NCBI RefSeq assembly: GCF_002858925.1
Contig: NZ_PJRS01000031.1
Span: 18,438-82,437 of the forward strand
Origin: Caulobacter zeae
GTDB lineage: Bacteria > Pseudomonadota > Alphaproteobacteria > Caulobacterales > Caulobacteraceae
Length of the DNA: 64,000 nt
Direction of reading: 5' to 3'
Below, piece by piece: positions 8,084-16,558 of this stretch. Both the position numbers and the translations under genes were made by a program. Every line of letters begins with the position of its first letter. Position 1 is the first letter of the stretch. The notes below the pieces were generated by a model. The model saw only the letters and a list, made by a program, of their open reading frames with translations, was not told where the DNA came from and did no database searches.

Positions 8084-8896
8084 TCAGTGCGACAGGAAGA
8101 GCGACGGGCCGTCGGCGTTCAGCAGGCTGCGCGTCGTGCCGCCGAAAATGAACTCCTGAAGCCTCGGGTGCCCGAAGGCGCCGGCGACCAGGAAGTCGGT
8201 GCCCTCCGCCCTCGCCGCCTCGAGCAGCAGCTTGGCCGCGTCGTGCGAGCCTTCCAGCACCCGCACCTGGGCGGCGACGCCCCGCGCGGCCAGGAAGTCG
8301 ACCATCCGGGCCAGTTCGAAGCTGCGCGACGAGGCCGCCGGCGCGCCGGCCACCACCACCCGCGAAGCCTTCTGCAGCAGCGGCAGCGCCGTGCGCAGGG
8401 CGCGGCTGGCCTCCTTGCCGCCGTCCCAGGCCACCAACGCCGTCCCGCCGACCTTCAGCCCCTCGCGGGCCACGACCACGGGCCGCTGCTCATCGGCGAT
8501 CATCTGCTGGAAGGCCTCGGCCAGCGGGCCCTTGCCGCGCGCGGCGGCGCTGTCGAACACGATGACGTCCGACAGCCGGCACTCCATGGCCAGACCCGCC
8601 CAGACGGGCGATTCCAGCGTGGTCACGCGCGACTTCGGATAACCGACCGCCGCGACCATGGTCTCGACGGCGTGCGCGCCCTCGACGGCGGCCTCCTTCA
8701 GGCTCTCCAGGGCCGTGACCTGCACGCCGCCCATGAAGCCTTCGCCCATCCACGGCATCAGGTCGGCCACGTCTGCCGGGGCGTGGACGGCGGCCAGTTC
8801 GGCGTCGAAGGCGCCCGCCAGCACGGCGGCGGCCCGCAGCACGCCCTCGTCAGGCTTGGCTCCCGCCAGCGGCGCCATGATCCTTGCCCAGCTCAT
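8084..8896 (-). CDS. Universal stress protein, tandem UspA domains
   Basis: A 270-aa cytoplasmic protein with two Usp folds. The second domain ends with the family signature (FLVAGAFGHPRLQEFIFGGT then RSLL), the ATP-binding G-x2-G-x9-G-S/T type region. The first domain begins SWARIMAPLAGAKPDEGVLR. ATG 8896 was chosen because GGAGG lies 5–9 nt upstream; a longer frame to 8998 has no support. Such tandem Usp proteins respond to starvation or hypoxia in many bacteria. Confidence 0.88.
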   Translation of the reverse strand: MSWARIMAPLAGAKPDEGVLRAAAVLAGAFDAELAAVHAPADVADLMPWMGEGFMGGVQVTALESLKEAAVEGAHAVETMVAAVGYPKSRVTTLESPVWAGLAMECRLSDVIVFDSAAARGKGPLAEAFQQMIADEQRPVVVAREGLKVGGTALVAWDGGKEASRALRTALPLLQKASRVVVAGAPAASSRSFELARMVDFLAARGVAAQVRVLEGSHDAAKLLLEAARAEGTDFLVAGAFGHPRLQEFIFGGTTRSLLNADGPSLFLSH

Positions 8897-9076
8897 GATC
8901 CATCCTCCATTTCCCTGACGCGTGACGGTCGTCGAAACCGGTAACCACTTTCGACTGTCACGCTCCTCGGTACGCATTTCCAACAAACGCATTTCCACAG
9001 GCGTCGGGCCGGGCCATCATTGATCTTCATCAAGCGATGCGGCACTCAAACCACCTTCACCATAAGGAACGATCTC

Positions 9077-9718
9077 GTGGCCAAAGGGCTGCATAAGAGC
9101 CCTCCGAGGGCGTGGCAGCGGATGCTGTCGGGACGCCGGCTGGACCTGCTGGATCCCTCGCCCATGGACATCGAGATCGAGGACATCGCCCACGGCCTGG
9201 CGCGCGTGGCTCGCTGGAACGGCCAGACGATCGGCGAGCACGGCTTCTCGGTGGCCCAGCACAGCCTCGTCGTCGAGGAGATCGCCGCCCACATCAAGCC
9301 CGACCTGGAGCCGCGCTGGCGCCTGGCCGCGCTGCTGCACGACGCCTCCGAATACGTGATCGGCGACATGATCAGCCCGTTCAAGGCGGCGCTGGGCGTG
9401 TCTTACAAGGACTTCGAGGCCCGGCTGGAAGACGCGATCCACATCCGCTTCGGCCTGCCGGTGAAGACTCCTGCGCCAATCAAGAAGCTGATCAAGCAGG
9501 CCGACCGCGCCTGCGCCTTCTTCGAGGCCACCCAGCTGGCCGGCTTCGAGCACGGCGAATCCCTGTCGATCTTCGGCGCGCCGCCGGCCGGCTACGACCT
9601 GAAGATCACGCCCCTGCCCCCGTTCGAAGCGCAAGGACGCTACGTCCAGCGCTTCCACGTGCTGTCCAAGGCGGCCGGCTACGAGTCGGCGCCGGGCGAA
9701 GCCTTCGAGACCGAATGA
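9077..9718 (+). CDS. HD-domain phosphohydrolase, YfbR-like
   Basis: A 213-aa HD superfamily protein. Metal ligands are visible as H (EHGFSVAQHS), HD (AALLHDASEYVIGDMISPFK) and a later D (IKQADRAC). The HDAxE…GDxxxPxK pattern is that of 5'-deoxynucleotidases of the YfbR type, so it probably removes phosphate from nucleotides. GTG 9077 is preferred because AAGGAAC precedes it; an ATG at 9020 is possible. The stop overlaps the next ATG (ATGA), so it is coupled to the NrtR-like gene and a nucleotide or NAD role would fit. Confidence 0.82.
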   Translation: MAKGLHKSPPRAWQRMLSGRRLDLLDPSPMDIEIEDIAHGLARVARWNGQTIGEHGFSVAQHSLVVEEIAAHIKPDLEPRWRLAALLHDASEYVIGDMISPFKAALGVSYKDFEARLEDAIHIRFGLPVKTPAPIKKLIKQADRACAFFEATQLAGFEHGESLSIFGAPPAGYDLKITPLPPFEAQGRYVQRFHVLSKAAGYESAPGEAFETE

Positions 9719-10713
9719 CGGCTCCGCCAGCAGCCTCTTCCGGCATCGTCATCGGCCTGTCGGCCGTGGTTGTGGCCGTGCGCGACGGCGAGGTCGTGGT
9801 GCTGACCGTACGGCCGCACGACGCGATCACCGACATCGCCTCGCCCCTGCCCGGCCTGCCCTTCGGCCCCTTCGACCCCGAGGGCCACCGCACCTTCGAA
9901 CTGGCCCTGCGCGCCTTCGTCACCGAACAGACGCGGTTCCAGCTGGGCTATGTCGAGCAGCTCTACACCTTCGGCGACAAGGGTCGCGACGCCCCCCGGG
10001 CCGAGGTCGGCGCCGGCGCGGCGCGTGTCGTCTCGATCGGCTATCTGGGCCTGACGCCCAAGGCCACCGACACGCAAGCCCCCGACACCGCCTGGGCGCC
10101 GTGGACCCGGTTTTTCCCCTGGGAAGACTGGCGCGCCGGCCGCCCGGCCCTGCTGGACGAGGCCATCGCCCCGGCCCTGCGCCGCTGGGCCGGCGACGAC
10201 GCCGACCGCCTGTCGCGCGCCCGCCTGGCCTTCGCGCTGGACGGCGCCCCCTGGAACGAGGAACGGGTGCTTGAGCGCTACGAGCTGCTCTACGAGGCCG
10301 GCCTGGCCCCCGAAGCCGCCCGCGACCGCGCCCGCGCCGACGGCCACGACCCGGCCGAGCCGGTCGCCCTGTCGGCCGCCTTGGGCGAGCCGATGATCTC
10401 CGACCACCGGCGGATCCTGGCCACGGGTCTCTCCCGCCTACGCGGCAAGATCAAGTACCGCCCCGTCGCCTTCGAACTGATGACCGCCGAGTTCACCCTG
10501 TCGGCCTTGCAGCGCACCGTCGAGGCCATCGCCGGCGTGCCGCTGCACAAGCAGAACTTCCGCCGCGTGGTCGAGCGCGAGGACCTGGTCGAGGGCCTGG
10601 GCCGCCTCGACAGCGAGACCGGCGGCCGCCCGGCCGAGCTGTTCCGCTTCCGGCGGGAGATCCTCGGAGCGCGGCAGGCCGGCGGACTGTCGCTGCCGCT
10701 GCTGCGGGAATAG
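9715..10713 (+). CDS. NrtR-like protein: degenerate Nudix plus winged helix
   Basis: A 332-aa protein with an N-terminal Nudix fold (residues about 10–160) and a C-terminal winged helix-turn-helix region (about 230–320, including PLHKQNFRRVVERE). This is the layout of NrtR transcription regulators of NAD metabolism and COG4111 proteins. The Nudix box is degenerate: where GX5EX7REUXEEXGU is expected, the sequence is TFELALRAFVTEQTRFQLG. That suggests ligand sensing (ADP-ribose type) rather than hydrolysis. Its start overlaps the HD gene stop by 4 bp. Confidence 0.8.
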   Translation: MTAPPAASSGIVIGLSAVVVAVRDGEVVVLTVRPHDAITDIASPLPGLPFGPFDPEGHRTFELALRAFVTEQTRFQLGYVEQLYTFGDKGRDAPRAEVGAGAARVVSIGYLGLTPKATDTQAPDTAWAPWTRFFPWEDWRAGRPALLDEAIAPALRRWAGDDADRLSRARLAFALDGAPWNEERVLERYELLYEAGLAPEAARDRARADGHDPAEPVALSAALGEPMISDHRRILATGLSRLRGKIKYRPVAFELMTAEFTLSALQRTVEAIAGVPLHKQNFRRVVEREDLVEGLGRLDSETGGRPAELFRFRREILGARQAGGLSLPLLRE

Positions 10714-10726
10714 CCCCACCCTACTT

Positions 10727-10760
10727 CCCGTCATTCCCGCCCTTGTGGCGGGAATGACGG
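10727..10760. repeat. Palindromic repeat (CGTCATTCCCGCC type)
   Basis: CCGTCATTCCCGCC (10727–10740) pairs with GGCGGGAATGACGG around a 5–6 nt loop. It is a short REP-like hairpin, placed just 3' of the NrtR-like gene where it may also aid termination. Confidence 0.7.
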
Positions 10761-10813
10761 AAGAAATGGAGCAACGGTTGACGCTCGCCGCAACCTGCGG
10801 CCGACTGCGGGCC

Positions 10814-11194
10814 ATGAAACTGGACAAGTCCGTCGTCATCGGCGCGATCGCCGCCGTCCTCCTGCTCGCCGTCGGCGGCGGTCTGGTCGCCTACGTGGTG
10901 CGCGACACCGCGTCCGAAGAAACCTAGGACAGCGCCGACGACCAGCTGGCGATCGCCGGCGCCAAGATCGCCGTGCAGAACCGCTTCCCCGAGGCGACCT
11001 CGGTCAATTTCGGCAAGATCTTCACCCACCAGGACGGCGAGGTCGTCTCGGTCTGCGGCGACGTCGACGTGCAGCAGCCGCAGGACAGCTTCGACGGCCC
11101 CGAGCGCTTCGTCTGGTCCGACGGCGCGCTGGTGGTCGAGGAGGCCGACGGCACGGACGCCGTCAGCGCCAAGTGGGCGGACGTTTGCGAGTAG
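10814..11194 (+). pseudogene. Membrane-anchored hypothetical protein with in-frame amber codon
   Basis: One open frame of 127 codons from ATG 10814 to the stop at 11194 is interrupted by a single TAG at codon 38 (10925–10927). The first 37 codons encode a single membrane anchor (SVVIGAIAAVLLLAVGGG, then VVRDTASEET). The part after the stop (DSADDQLAIAGAKIAVQNRF … WADVCE) keeps the same frame and codon bias and reads as a periplasmic or soluble domain with two cysteines. The likely ancestral codon is CAG, GAG, AAG or TGG. It may be a recent nonsense mutation, a sequencing error, or readthrough. Confidence 0.75.
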
Positions 11195-11204
11195 AGGGAG
11201 AACC

Positions 11205-11400
11205 TTCCCCCTTCAGGGAGAGCTGTCGGCAAAGCCGACTGAGGGGGAAGTTCCTGCGACCCCGGCAAATGCCGCGGCGGCTGAAAACGTCCCCCCCCTC
11301 CGGCCCTCTGGGCCACCTCCCCCCAAGAGGGGGAAGATCTTAAGCGCTAAGATGCTCCCCGTCTGGGGGAGCTATCGCGGAGCGACTGAGGGGGCGCGCG
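11205..11400. repeat. Family 1 variant repeats, at least two arms
   Basis: Several arms of the GGGGGAG/CTCCCCC type follow each other: CCTTCCCCCTTCAGGGAGAG at 11204, a CCCCCC…GGCCCTCTGGGCC arm near 11290–11335, and a further CTCCCCGTCTGGGGGAG arm at 11352. The stretch lies between two convergent genes and holds no coding potential I can support. Confidence 0.75.
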
Positions 11401-11407
11401 AAGCGCC

Positions 11408-13402
11408 CTACCCCGCAACCAACCCGAAATCCGCCACCTGCCCCATCGCCGCGCGGACGGCGGCCAGGGTCTTGAGGCGGTTGTCGCGGTGCTCGGGATC
11501 GTTGACGAAGACGCCGTCGAGATAGGCGTCCACTGGACCGCGCAGCTCGGCCAGCTGGGCCATGGCGCCGGTGAAGTCTTCCTTGGCCAGAGCGTCCTTC
11601 AGCGGGCGGTCCAGCAGGCGCAGGGCCTGGTACAGCCCAACCTCGGCGGCGCTGTCGGCGGCCGGCTCTTCGGCCTGGCCTTCCGGCAGCGGGCCCTTCT
11701 TCTCCTCGGCCTTGAGGATGTTGGAGGCGCGCTTGTAGCCGGCCAGCAGGTTCTTGCCGTCGTCGGTCTTCAGGAAGCCGTCCAGGGCCTCGACCCGCGC
11801 GACGATGCGCGCGAGGTCGTCGTCGCCCAGGGCGAACACGGCGTCCACCAGGTCGTGGCGCTTGCCCTGGTCCTTCAGGGTCACCTTCAGGCGGTCGGCG
11901 AAGAAGGCCAGCAGATCGTCCTTGCCGAACTTGGCCAGCGGCAGGCGCAGGCCGTTGTCGAGGATGATCCTGATCACGCCCAGCGCCGCGCGACGTAGCG
12001 CATAGGGATCCTTCGACCCCGTTGGCTTCTCGTCGATGGCGAAGAAGCCGACCAGGGTGTCCAGCTTATCCGCCAGGGCCACGGCCACGCTGACCGGCGC
12101 GGTCGGCACGGCGTCGGACGGCCCCTGCGGCTTGTAGTGGTCCTGCACGGCCGCCGCGACCTCGGCGTCGAGGCCGAAGTGGCGGGCGTAGTAGCCGCCC
12201 ATGACGCCTTGCAGCTCGGGGAACTCGCCGACCATCTGCGAGGTCAGGTCGGCCTTGGCCAGGCGCGCGGCTTCCTTGGCCTTGGCGACATCGGCGCCGA
12301 CCAGGGGCGCGATCTCGCCGGCCAGGGCGACGATGCGCTCGACGCGCTGAGCCATGGTGCCCAGCTTGGCGTGGAAGGTCACGCCCTCCAGCTTGGCCAG
12401 CCACGGCTCGAAGCCGGTCTTGACGTCCTCGTCCCAGAAGAAGCGGGCGTCGGCCAGGCGCGACGACAGCACCTTGGCGTTGCCCGCGGCGATCACCTTG
12501 CCGCCGTCCTTGGCCTCGATATTGGCCACGGTGATGAAGTGCGGCGCCAGGCCCGCCTGCCCCGGCTTGCGCACGGCGAAGTACTTCTGGTGGGTGCGCA
12601 TCGAGGTGCGGATCACCTCGGGCGGCAGGTCGAGGAACGACGGGTCCATGTCGCCCAGCACCGGCGTCGGCCATTCGGCCAGGCCCGCAACTTCCTCGAG
12701 CAGGCCGATGTCCTCGACCAGTTCCAGGTGACGGGCGAAGCACAGGGTCTTGCAGCCCTCGAGGATGCGCTCCTTGCGCTCCTCGACGTCGAGCACGACG
12801 AAGTGAGCCTCCAGGCCCGCCACGTACTCGTCGAAGTCCTTGGCCGTGAAGGGCTTTGCGTCACCCATGAAGCGGTGACCCTCGGTGACGTCGCCGCTGA
12901 CGATCCCGTCGATCTCGAACGGCACGACTTCGCGGTCCAGCACGCAGAGGATACGCTTGAGCGGACGCACCCAGCGCAGCTTGCCTGTGCCCCAGGTCAT
13001 CGACTTGGGCCAGGCGAAGCCGCGGACGATGGCTTCCACCATCTCGGCGACGATTTCGGCGGTCGGGCGGCCCTTCTTCTCGACGAAGGCCATCCAGACG
13101 CCGTTCTGCTCGACCAGTTGGTCCTGCGTCAGGCCGGCTTTGCGCAGGAAACCGTCCATGGCCTGCTGCGGGGCGCCGACGCGGGGCCCCTTGAGCTCTT
13201 CCTTGCGGTCGGCCTGGGCCAGCGGCAGGCCTTCGGCCACCAGGGTCAGGCGGCGCGGACCGGCGAAGGTCTTCAGGGCCTCGGGCAGGAAGCCGGCGGC
13301 GGCCAGGTGTTCGCGCGCCATGCGCTCCAGGTCCTTGGCGGCCTGGCCCTGCATGCGGGCGGGGATCTCTTCGGAGAACAGTTCGAGAAGCAGTTGGGGC
13401 AT
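11408..13402 (-). CDS. glyS: Glycyl-tRNA synthetase beta subunit
   Basis: A 664-aa beta chain of the bacterial alpha2beta2 glycyl-tRNA synthetase, which binds tRNA-Gly. The N-terminus MPQLLLELFSEEIPARM is diagnostic, as are KRILCVLDREVVPFEIDGI, PEVIRTSMRTHQKYFAV, and the DPYALRRAALGVIRI segment. A C-terminal DALR-type anticodon-binding region follows. ATG 13402 comes 5 bp after the glyQ stop, so the pair forms an operon. An in-frame extension to 13447 has no conserved residues. Confidence 0.97.
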   Translation of the reverse strand: MPQLLLELFSEEIPARMQGQAAKDLERMAREHLAAAGFLPEALKTFAGPRRLTLVAEGLPLAQADRKEELKGPRVGAPQQAMDGFLRKAGLTQDQLVEQNGVWMAFVEKKGRPTAEIVAEMVEAIVRGFAWPKSMTWGTGKLRWVRPLKRILCVLDREVVPFEIDGIVSGDVTEGHRFMGDAKPFTAKDFDEYVAGLEAHFVVLDVEERKERILEGCKTLCFARHLELVEDIGLLEEVAGLAEWPTPVLGDMDPSFLDLPPEVIRTSMRTHQKYFAVRKPGQAGLAPHFITVANIEAKDGGKVIAAGNAKVLSSRLADARFFWDEDVKTGFEPWLAKLEGVTFHAKLGTMAQRVERIVALAGEIAPLVGADVAKAKEAARLAKADLTSQMVGEFPELQGVMGGYYARHFGLDAEVAAAVQDHYKPQGPSDAVPTAPVSVAVALADKLDTLVGFFAIDEKPTGSKDPYALRRAALGVIRIILDNGLRLPLAKFGKDDLLAFFADRLKVTLKDQGKRHDLVDAVFALGDDDLARIVARVEALDGFLKTDDGKNLLAGYKRASNILKAEEKKGPLPEGQAEEPAADSAAEVGLYQALRLLDRPLKDALAKEDFTGAMAQLAELRGPVDAYLDGVFVNDPEHRDNRLKTLAAVRAAMGQVADFGLVAG

Positions 13403-13407
13403 CGGAG

Positions 13408-14304
13408 TTACGCGGCTTCCTGCAGCTCGACCCACTTCTGGGCGCACATCCTACAAAGGTCGCGGATGCGGCCGATGTAGGAGGCGCGCTCGGCGACGGC
13501 GATCGCGCCGCGGGCGTTCATCAGGTTGAAGAGGTGGCTGGCCTTGAGGACCATGTCGTAGGCGGGCAGGACGAGCGTCTCGTTCTTGTAGGAGCGGGCC
13601 AGCATCAGCGGCACCTGCTGCTCCATCTGCTCGAACTGCTGCTTCAGCACCGCCACGTCATAACCGTGGAAGTTGGCTTCCGACTGCTGGCGCTCGTTGG
13701 CCAGGAAGACGTCGCCATAGGTCAGCGCGCCCAGCGGCGAGTCGGGATCGTTGAACGGCAGGTCGTAGACGTTGTCGACGCCGAACACGTACATCGCCAG
13801 GCGTTCCAGGCCGTAGGTCAGCTCGCCCGCCACCGGGTTCACGTCCAGGCCGCCGACCTGCTGGAAGTAGGTGTACTGGCTGACTTCCATGCCGTCGCAC
13901 CAGACTTCCCAGCCCAGGCCCCAGGCGCCGACGGTGGGGTTTTCCCAGTCGTCCTCGACGAAGCGGATGTCGTGGGTGCGCAGATCGAGGCCGATGGCCT
14001 CCAGCGAGCCCAGGTACAGGTCCTGCATGTTGGCCGGGTTCGGCTTCAGGATCACCTGGTACTGGTAATAGTGCTGAAGACGGTTGGGGTTCTCGCCATA
14101 GCGGCCGTCGCCCGGACGGCGCGAGGGCTGCACATAGGCCGCGTTCCACGGCTTGGGGCCGAGCGCGCGCAGCACGGTGGCCGGGTGCAACGTCCCCGCC
14201 CCCACTTCCACGTCGTGCGGCTGCAGGATCACGCAGCCCTTTTCGCTCCAGTAGTTGTGGAGCGTCAGGATGAGGCTTTGAAACGATTTGGGGGCGGCGG
14301 GCAT
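13408..14304 (-). CDS. glyQ: Glycyl-tRNA synthetase alpha subunit
   Basis: A 298-aa catalytic chain of glycyl-tRNA synthetase (class II). The family signatures are all present: [19 protein letters not shown], then [20 protein letters not shown], then [22 protein letters not shown] 14304 matches the normal start ([11 protein letters not shown]). It is first in the glyQ–glyS operon. Confidence 0.97.
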   Translation of the reverse strand: MPAAPKSFQSLILTLHNYWSEKGCVILQPHDVEVGAGTLHPATVLRALGPKPWNAAYVQPSRRPGDGRYGENPNRLQHYYQYQVILKPNPANMQDLYLGSLEAIGLDLRTHDIRFVEDDWENPTVGAWGLGWEVWCDGMEVSQYTYFQQVGGLDVNPVAGELTYGLERLAMYVFGVDNVYDLPFNDPDSPLGALTYGDVFLANERQQSEANFHGYDVAVLKQQFEQMEQQVPLMLARSYKNETLVLPAYDMVLKASHLFNLMNARGAIAVAERASYIGRIRDLCRMCAQKWVELQEAA

Positions 14305-14324
14305 GACGTCCGAACAGGGGCCTG

Positions 14325-14356
14325 AAAAAAGTCGGCGGACCATAGGGCCCGCCGAC
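14325..14356 (-). terminator. Rho-independent terminator after fasciclin gene
   Basis: An 8-bp stem (GTCGGCGG 14331–14338 with CCGCCGAC 14349–14356) is followed in the minus direction by six T. It ends the fasciclin transcript about 20 bp before glyQ. A role as an attenuator in the glyQ leader cannot be excluded. Confidence 0.7.
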
Positions 14357-14403
14357 TGTCGCTTCAAGCGAAGTGGACGTCGTTTGTCACTTCGTCCTGG
14401 TTG

Positions 14404-15429
14404 TTAGTTCCCCTTGGCGCTCGAACGCTTGCCCGCGCTCGACATCGGCGCGCCGTAGGCCTTGCGGTTCTCGGGCGTGTCGGCGACCGGCGGGTTGGAG
14501 ACGACGTTGGCGTCGCCCGCCTTCAGGGTCGCCTGCTGCTCGGGGGCCATCGACGAGGCCGCCAGCGTCGCCGAGGTCGGCGCGGCCGTGCCGGTGTCGG
14601 CGGCCGGGGCCGTCGTGGCGGCGGTCGGGTCAGCCGGCGCCGGCGAGGTCGTCGGGTTCATCGCCTGGTCGGCCGGAGCGTCGGTGGCCGAGGGCGTGGT
14701 CGCCTGGTCCGGGGCCGGAGCCGCGGCGGGCGCGGCCTGGGCGGCGACGTCGGCGCCGGCGTCGGTCGCCGCCATGGCGTCGCTGTTGGTCGTGGCCGAG
14801 GCCATGCTGGTGGCGGCGTCATCCGTCGCGGCAGCGGCGGCCTGGATCGGCACGTCCTTGGGGATCAGCACCTTGTCGACCACGTGCAGCACGCCGTTGG
14901 TGGCCATCACGTCGGCCTGCACGATATTGGCGCCGTCGACCATGGGGCTGGCGCCGCTGCCGTCCAGGGTCACCGACGAGCCCTCGACCGTCTTCACCTC
15001 GCCCTTGGCGCCGGTGATCTTGGTCGAGTCCACCTTGGTGTTGATCACGTGGTAGGTCAGCACCTTTTGCAGTTGGGCGGCGTTGGCCGGCTGCATCAGG
15101 CGATCCAGCTCACCGGCCGGCAGGGCCGCGAAGGCCGCGTCGGTGGGCGCGAACACCGTCAGGTTCGGATTGCTCTTCAGCACGCTGGTCAGGTTGGTGG
15201 CGTCCAGGGCCTTGAGGAAGGTCGTGAACTGGCCCGACGCCTGTGCGGTGGCGATAAGGTCGCCGTTCGGGGTCACCTTGGCGGCCGGGGTCGCCGGAGC
15301 CGAGGTCGCGGCCGGCGGCGCGGCGGCCGGCGGCTGGGCCGGCGCCGCGGGATCGGGGGTCTGGGCGATGGCGACGCCCGACAGCAGCGCCATGGCCGCC
15401 GCGGCGGAGAGGAAGCGCGTCACATACAT
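14404..15429 (-). CDS. Secreted fasciclin (FAS1) domain protein
   Basis: A 341-aa exported protein. A Sec signal peptide ends at AIAQ (residue about 23), followed by an Ala/Pro-rich linker, one FAS1 domain at residues about 50–190 (LTVFAPTDAAFAALP, YHVINTKVD, NIVQADVMATNGVLHVVDKV), and a long Ala/Thr/Asp/Pro-rich low-complexity tail. FAS1 proteins mediate adhesion or surface interactions. The tail looks like a flexible spacer. Confidence 0.92.
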   Translation of the reverse strand: MYVTRFLSAAAAMALLSGVAIAQTPDPAAPAQPPAAAPPAATSAPATPAAKVTPNGDLIATAQASGQFTTFLKALDATNLTSVLKSNPNLTVFAPTDAAFAALPAGELDRLMQPANAAQLQKVLTYHVINTKVDSTKITGAKGEVKTVEGSSVTLDGSGASPMVDGANIVQADVMATNGVLHVVDKVLIPKDVPIQAAAAATDDAATSMASATTNSDAMAATDAGADVAAQAAPAAAPAPDQATTPSATDAPADQAMNPTTSPAPADPTAATTAPAADTGTAAPTSATLAASSMAPEQQATLKAGDANVVSNPPVADTPENRKAYGAPMSSAGKRSSAKGN

Positions 15430-15524
15430 GGCCTGGTCCTTTCGCTTGAAACTCAGGCCGGCTTTACGCTCCAGATTGCGACTCCGTTGCAGCCGATCAC
15501 GGGTTCGTGATCCAGACTTCGCCC

Positions 15525-15875
15525 TTACTTGAAAAAGAACACCAGCGCAGCTCCGGCGAAAATCAGCACGAAGCCCAGCATCGTGGTCCAGCGAATGGCC
15601 TCGCCCAGATAGAAATACGAGAACAACGTGAAGACGATCAGGGTTATCGCTTCTTGGCCCGTCTTAAGCTGAGCCGTGGAATAGACGCCATGGCCGATGC
15701 GGTTGGCGGGCACCGCCAGCATGTACTCGGGAAGCGCGATCAGCCAACTGCTGAGGATGGCCACGGGCAGAGCCAGCGGCTTGCCCTTCAGGTGGCCGTA
15801 CCAGGCGTAGGTCATGAACACGTTCGAGCAGATCAGCAGCCCCCACGGGGCGATCTTGGCCCACAGGGGCGTCAT
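15525..15875 (-). CDS. DUF486 family small membrane protein (DMT fold)
   Basis: A 116-aa inner-membrane protein with four predicted membrane helices (PWGLLICSNVFMTYAWY, ALPVAILSSWLIALPEYM, EAITLIVFTLFSYFYL, TTMLGFVLIFAGAALVF). The WYGHLK and LPEYMLAVPANRIG segments are typical of DUF486, related to drug/metabolite transporters. ATG 15875 gives the standard start; the upstream extension is not conserved. Confidence 0.88.
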   Translation of the reverse strand: MTPLWAKIAPWGLLICSNVFMTYAWYGHLKGKPLALPVAILSSWLIALPEYMLAVPANRIGHGVYSTAQLKTGQEAITLIVFTLFSYFYLGEAIRWTTMLGFVLIFAGAALVFFFK

Positions 15876-16061
15876 CGGAGAATCCTTCGGAACGGCGGAA
15901 GAGCGGTCATTGTAGACGTTGCGCGACGCCCCGCGCCACGGCGGCGCTGGACGACGCATTTGCTGTAGAAGCGCGCAAACTGAGCGACCGATGATACTTT
16001 TTCGGGCGCCTTGCCTCTTTCCTTTCCAATTGCCTACCGCGCGGGCCCGCTCAAGGAACCG

Positions 16062-16076
16062 TGGCCGATAGCGTGC
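16062..16076 (+). promoter_or_regulatory. Candidate sigma-54 promoter for glnK–amtB
   Basis: TGGCCG-ATAGC-GTGC has GG and GC 10 nt apart and lies 115 bp before glnK. Sigma-54/NtrC control of glnK–amtB is the norm in proteobacteria. The -12 element is imperfect (GTGC instead of TTGC). The gene-free stretch 15876–16191 (316 bp) otherwise holds only a small hairpin at 16160–16179 next to the glnK ribosome binding site. Confidence 0.4.
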
Positions 16077-16122
16077 GAGCGCCGGGGAAACGACGCGGCC
16101 GCTACCGGCGGCGTCGCGGTGA

Positions 16123-16530
<408 letters not shown>

Positions 16531-16558
16531 CGATCGTCGGGGAAAGGGGATACCAACG

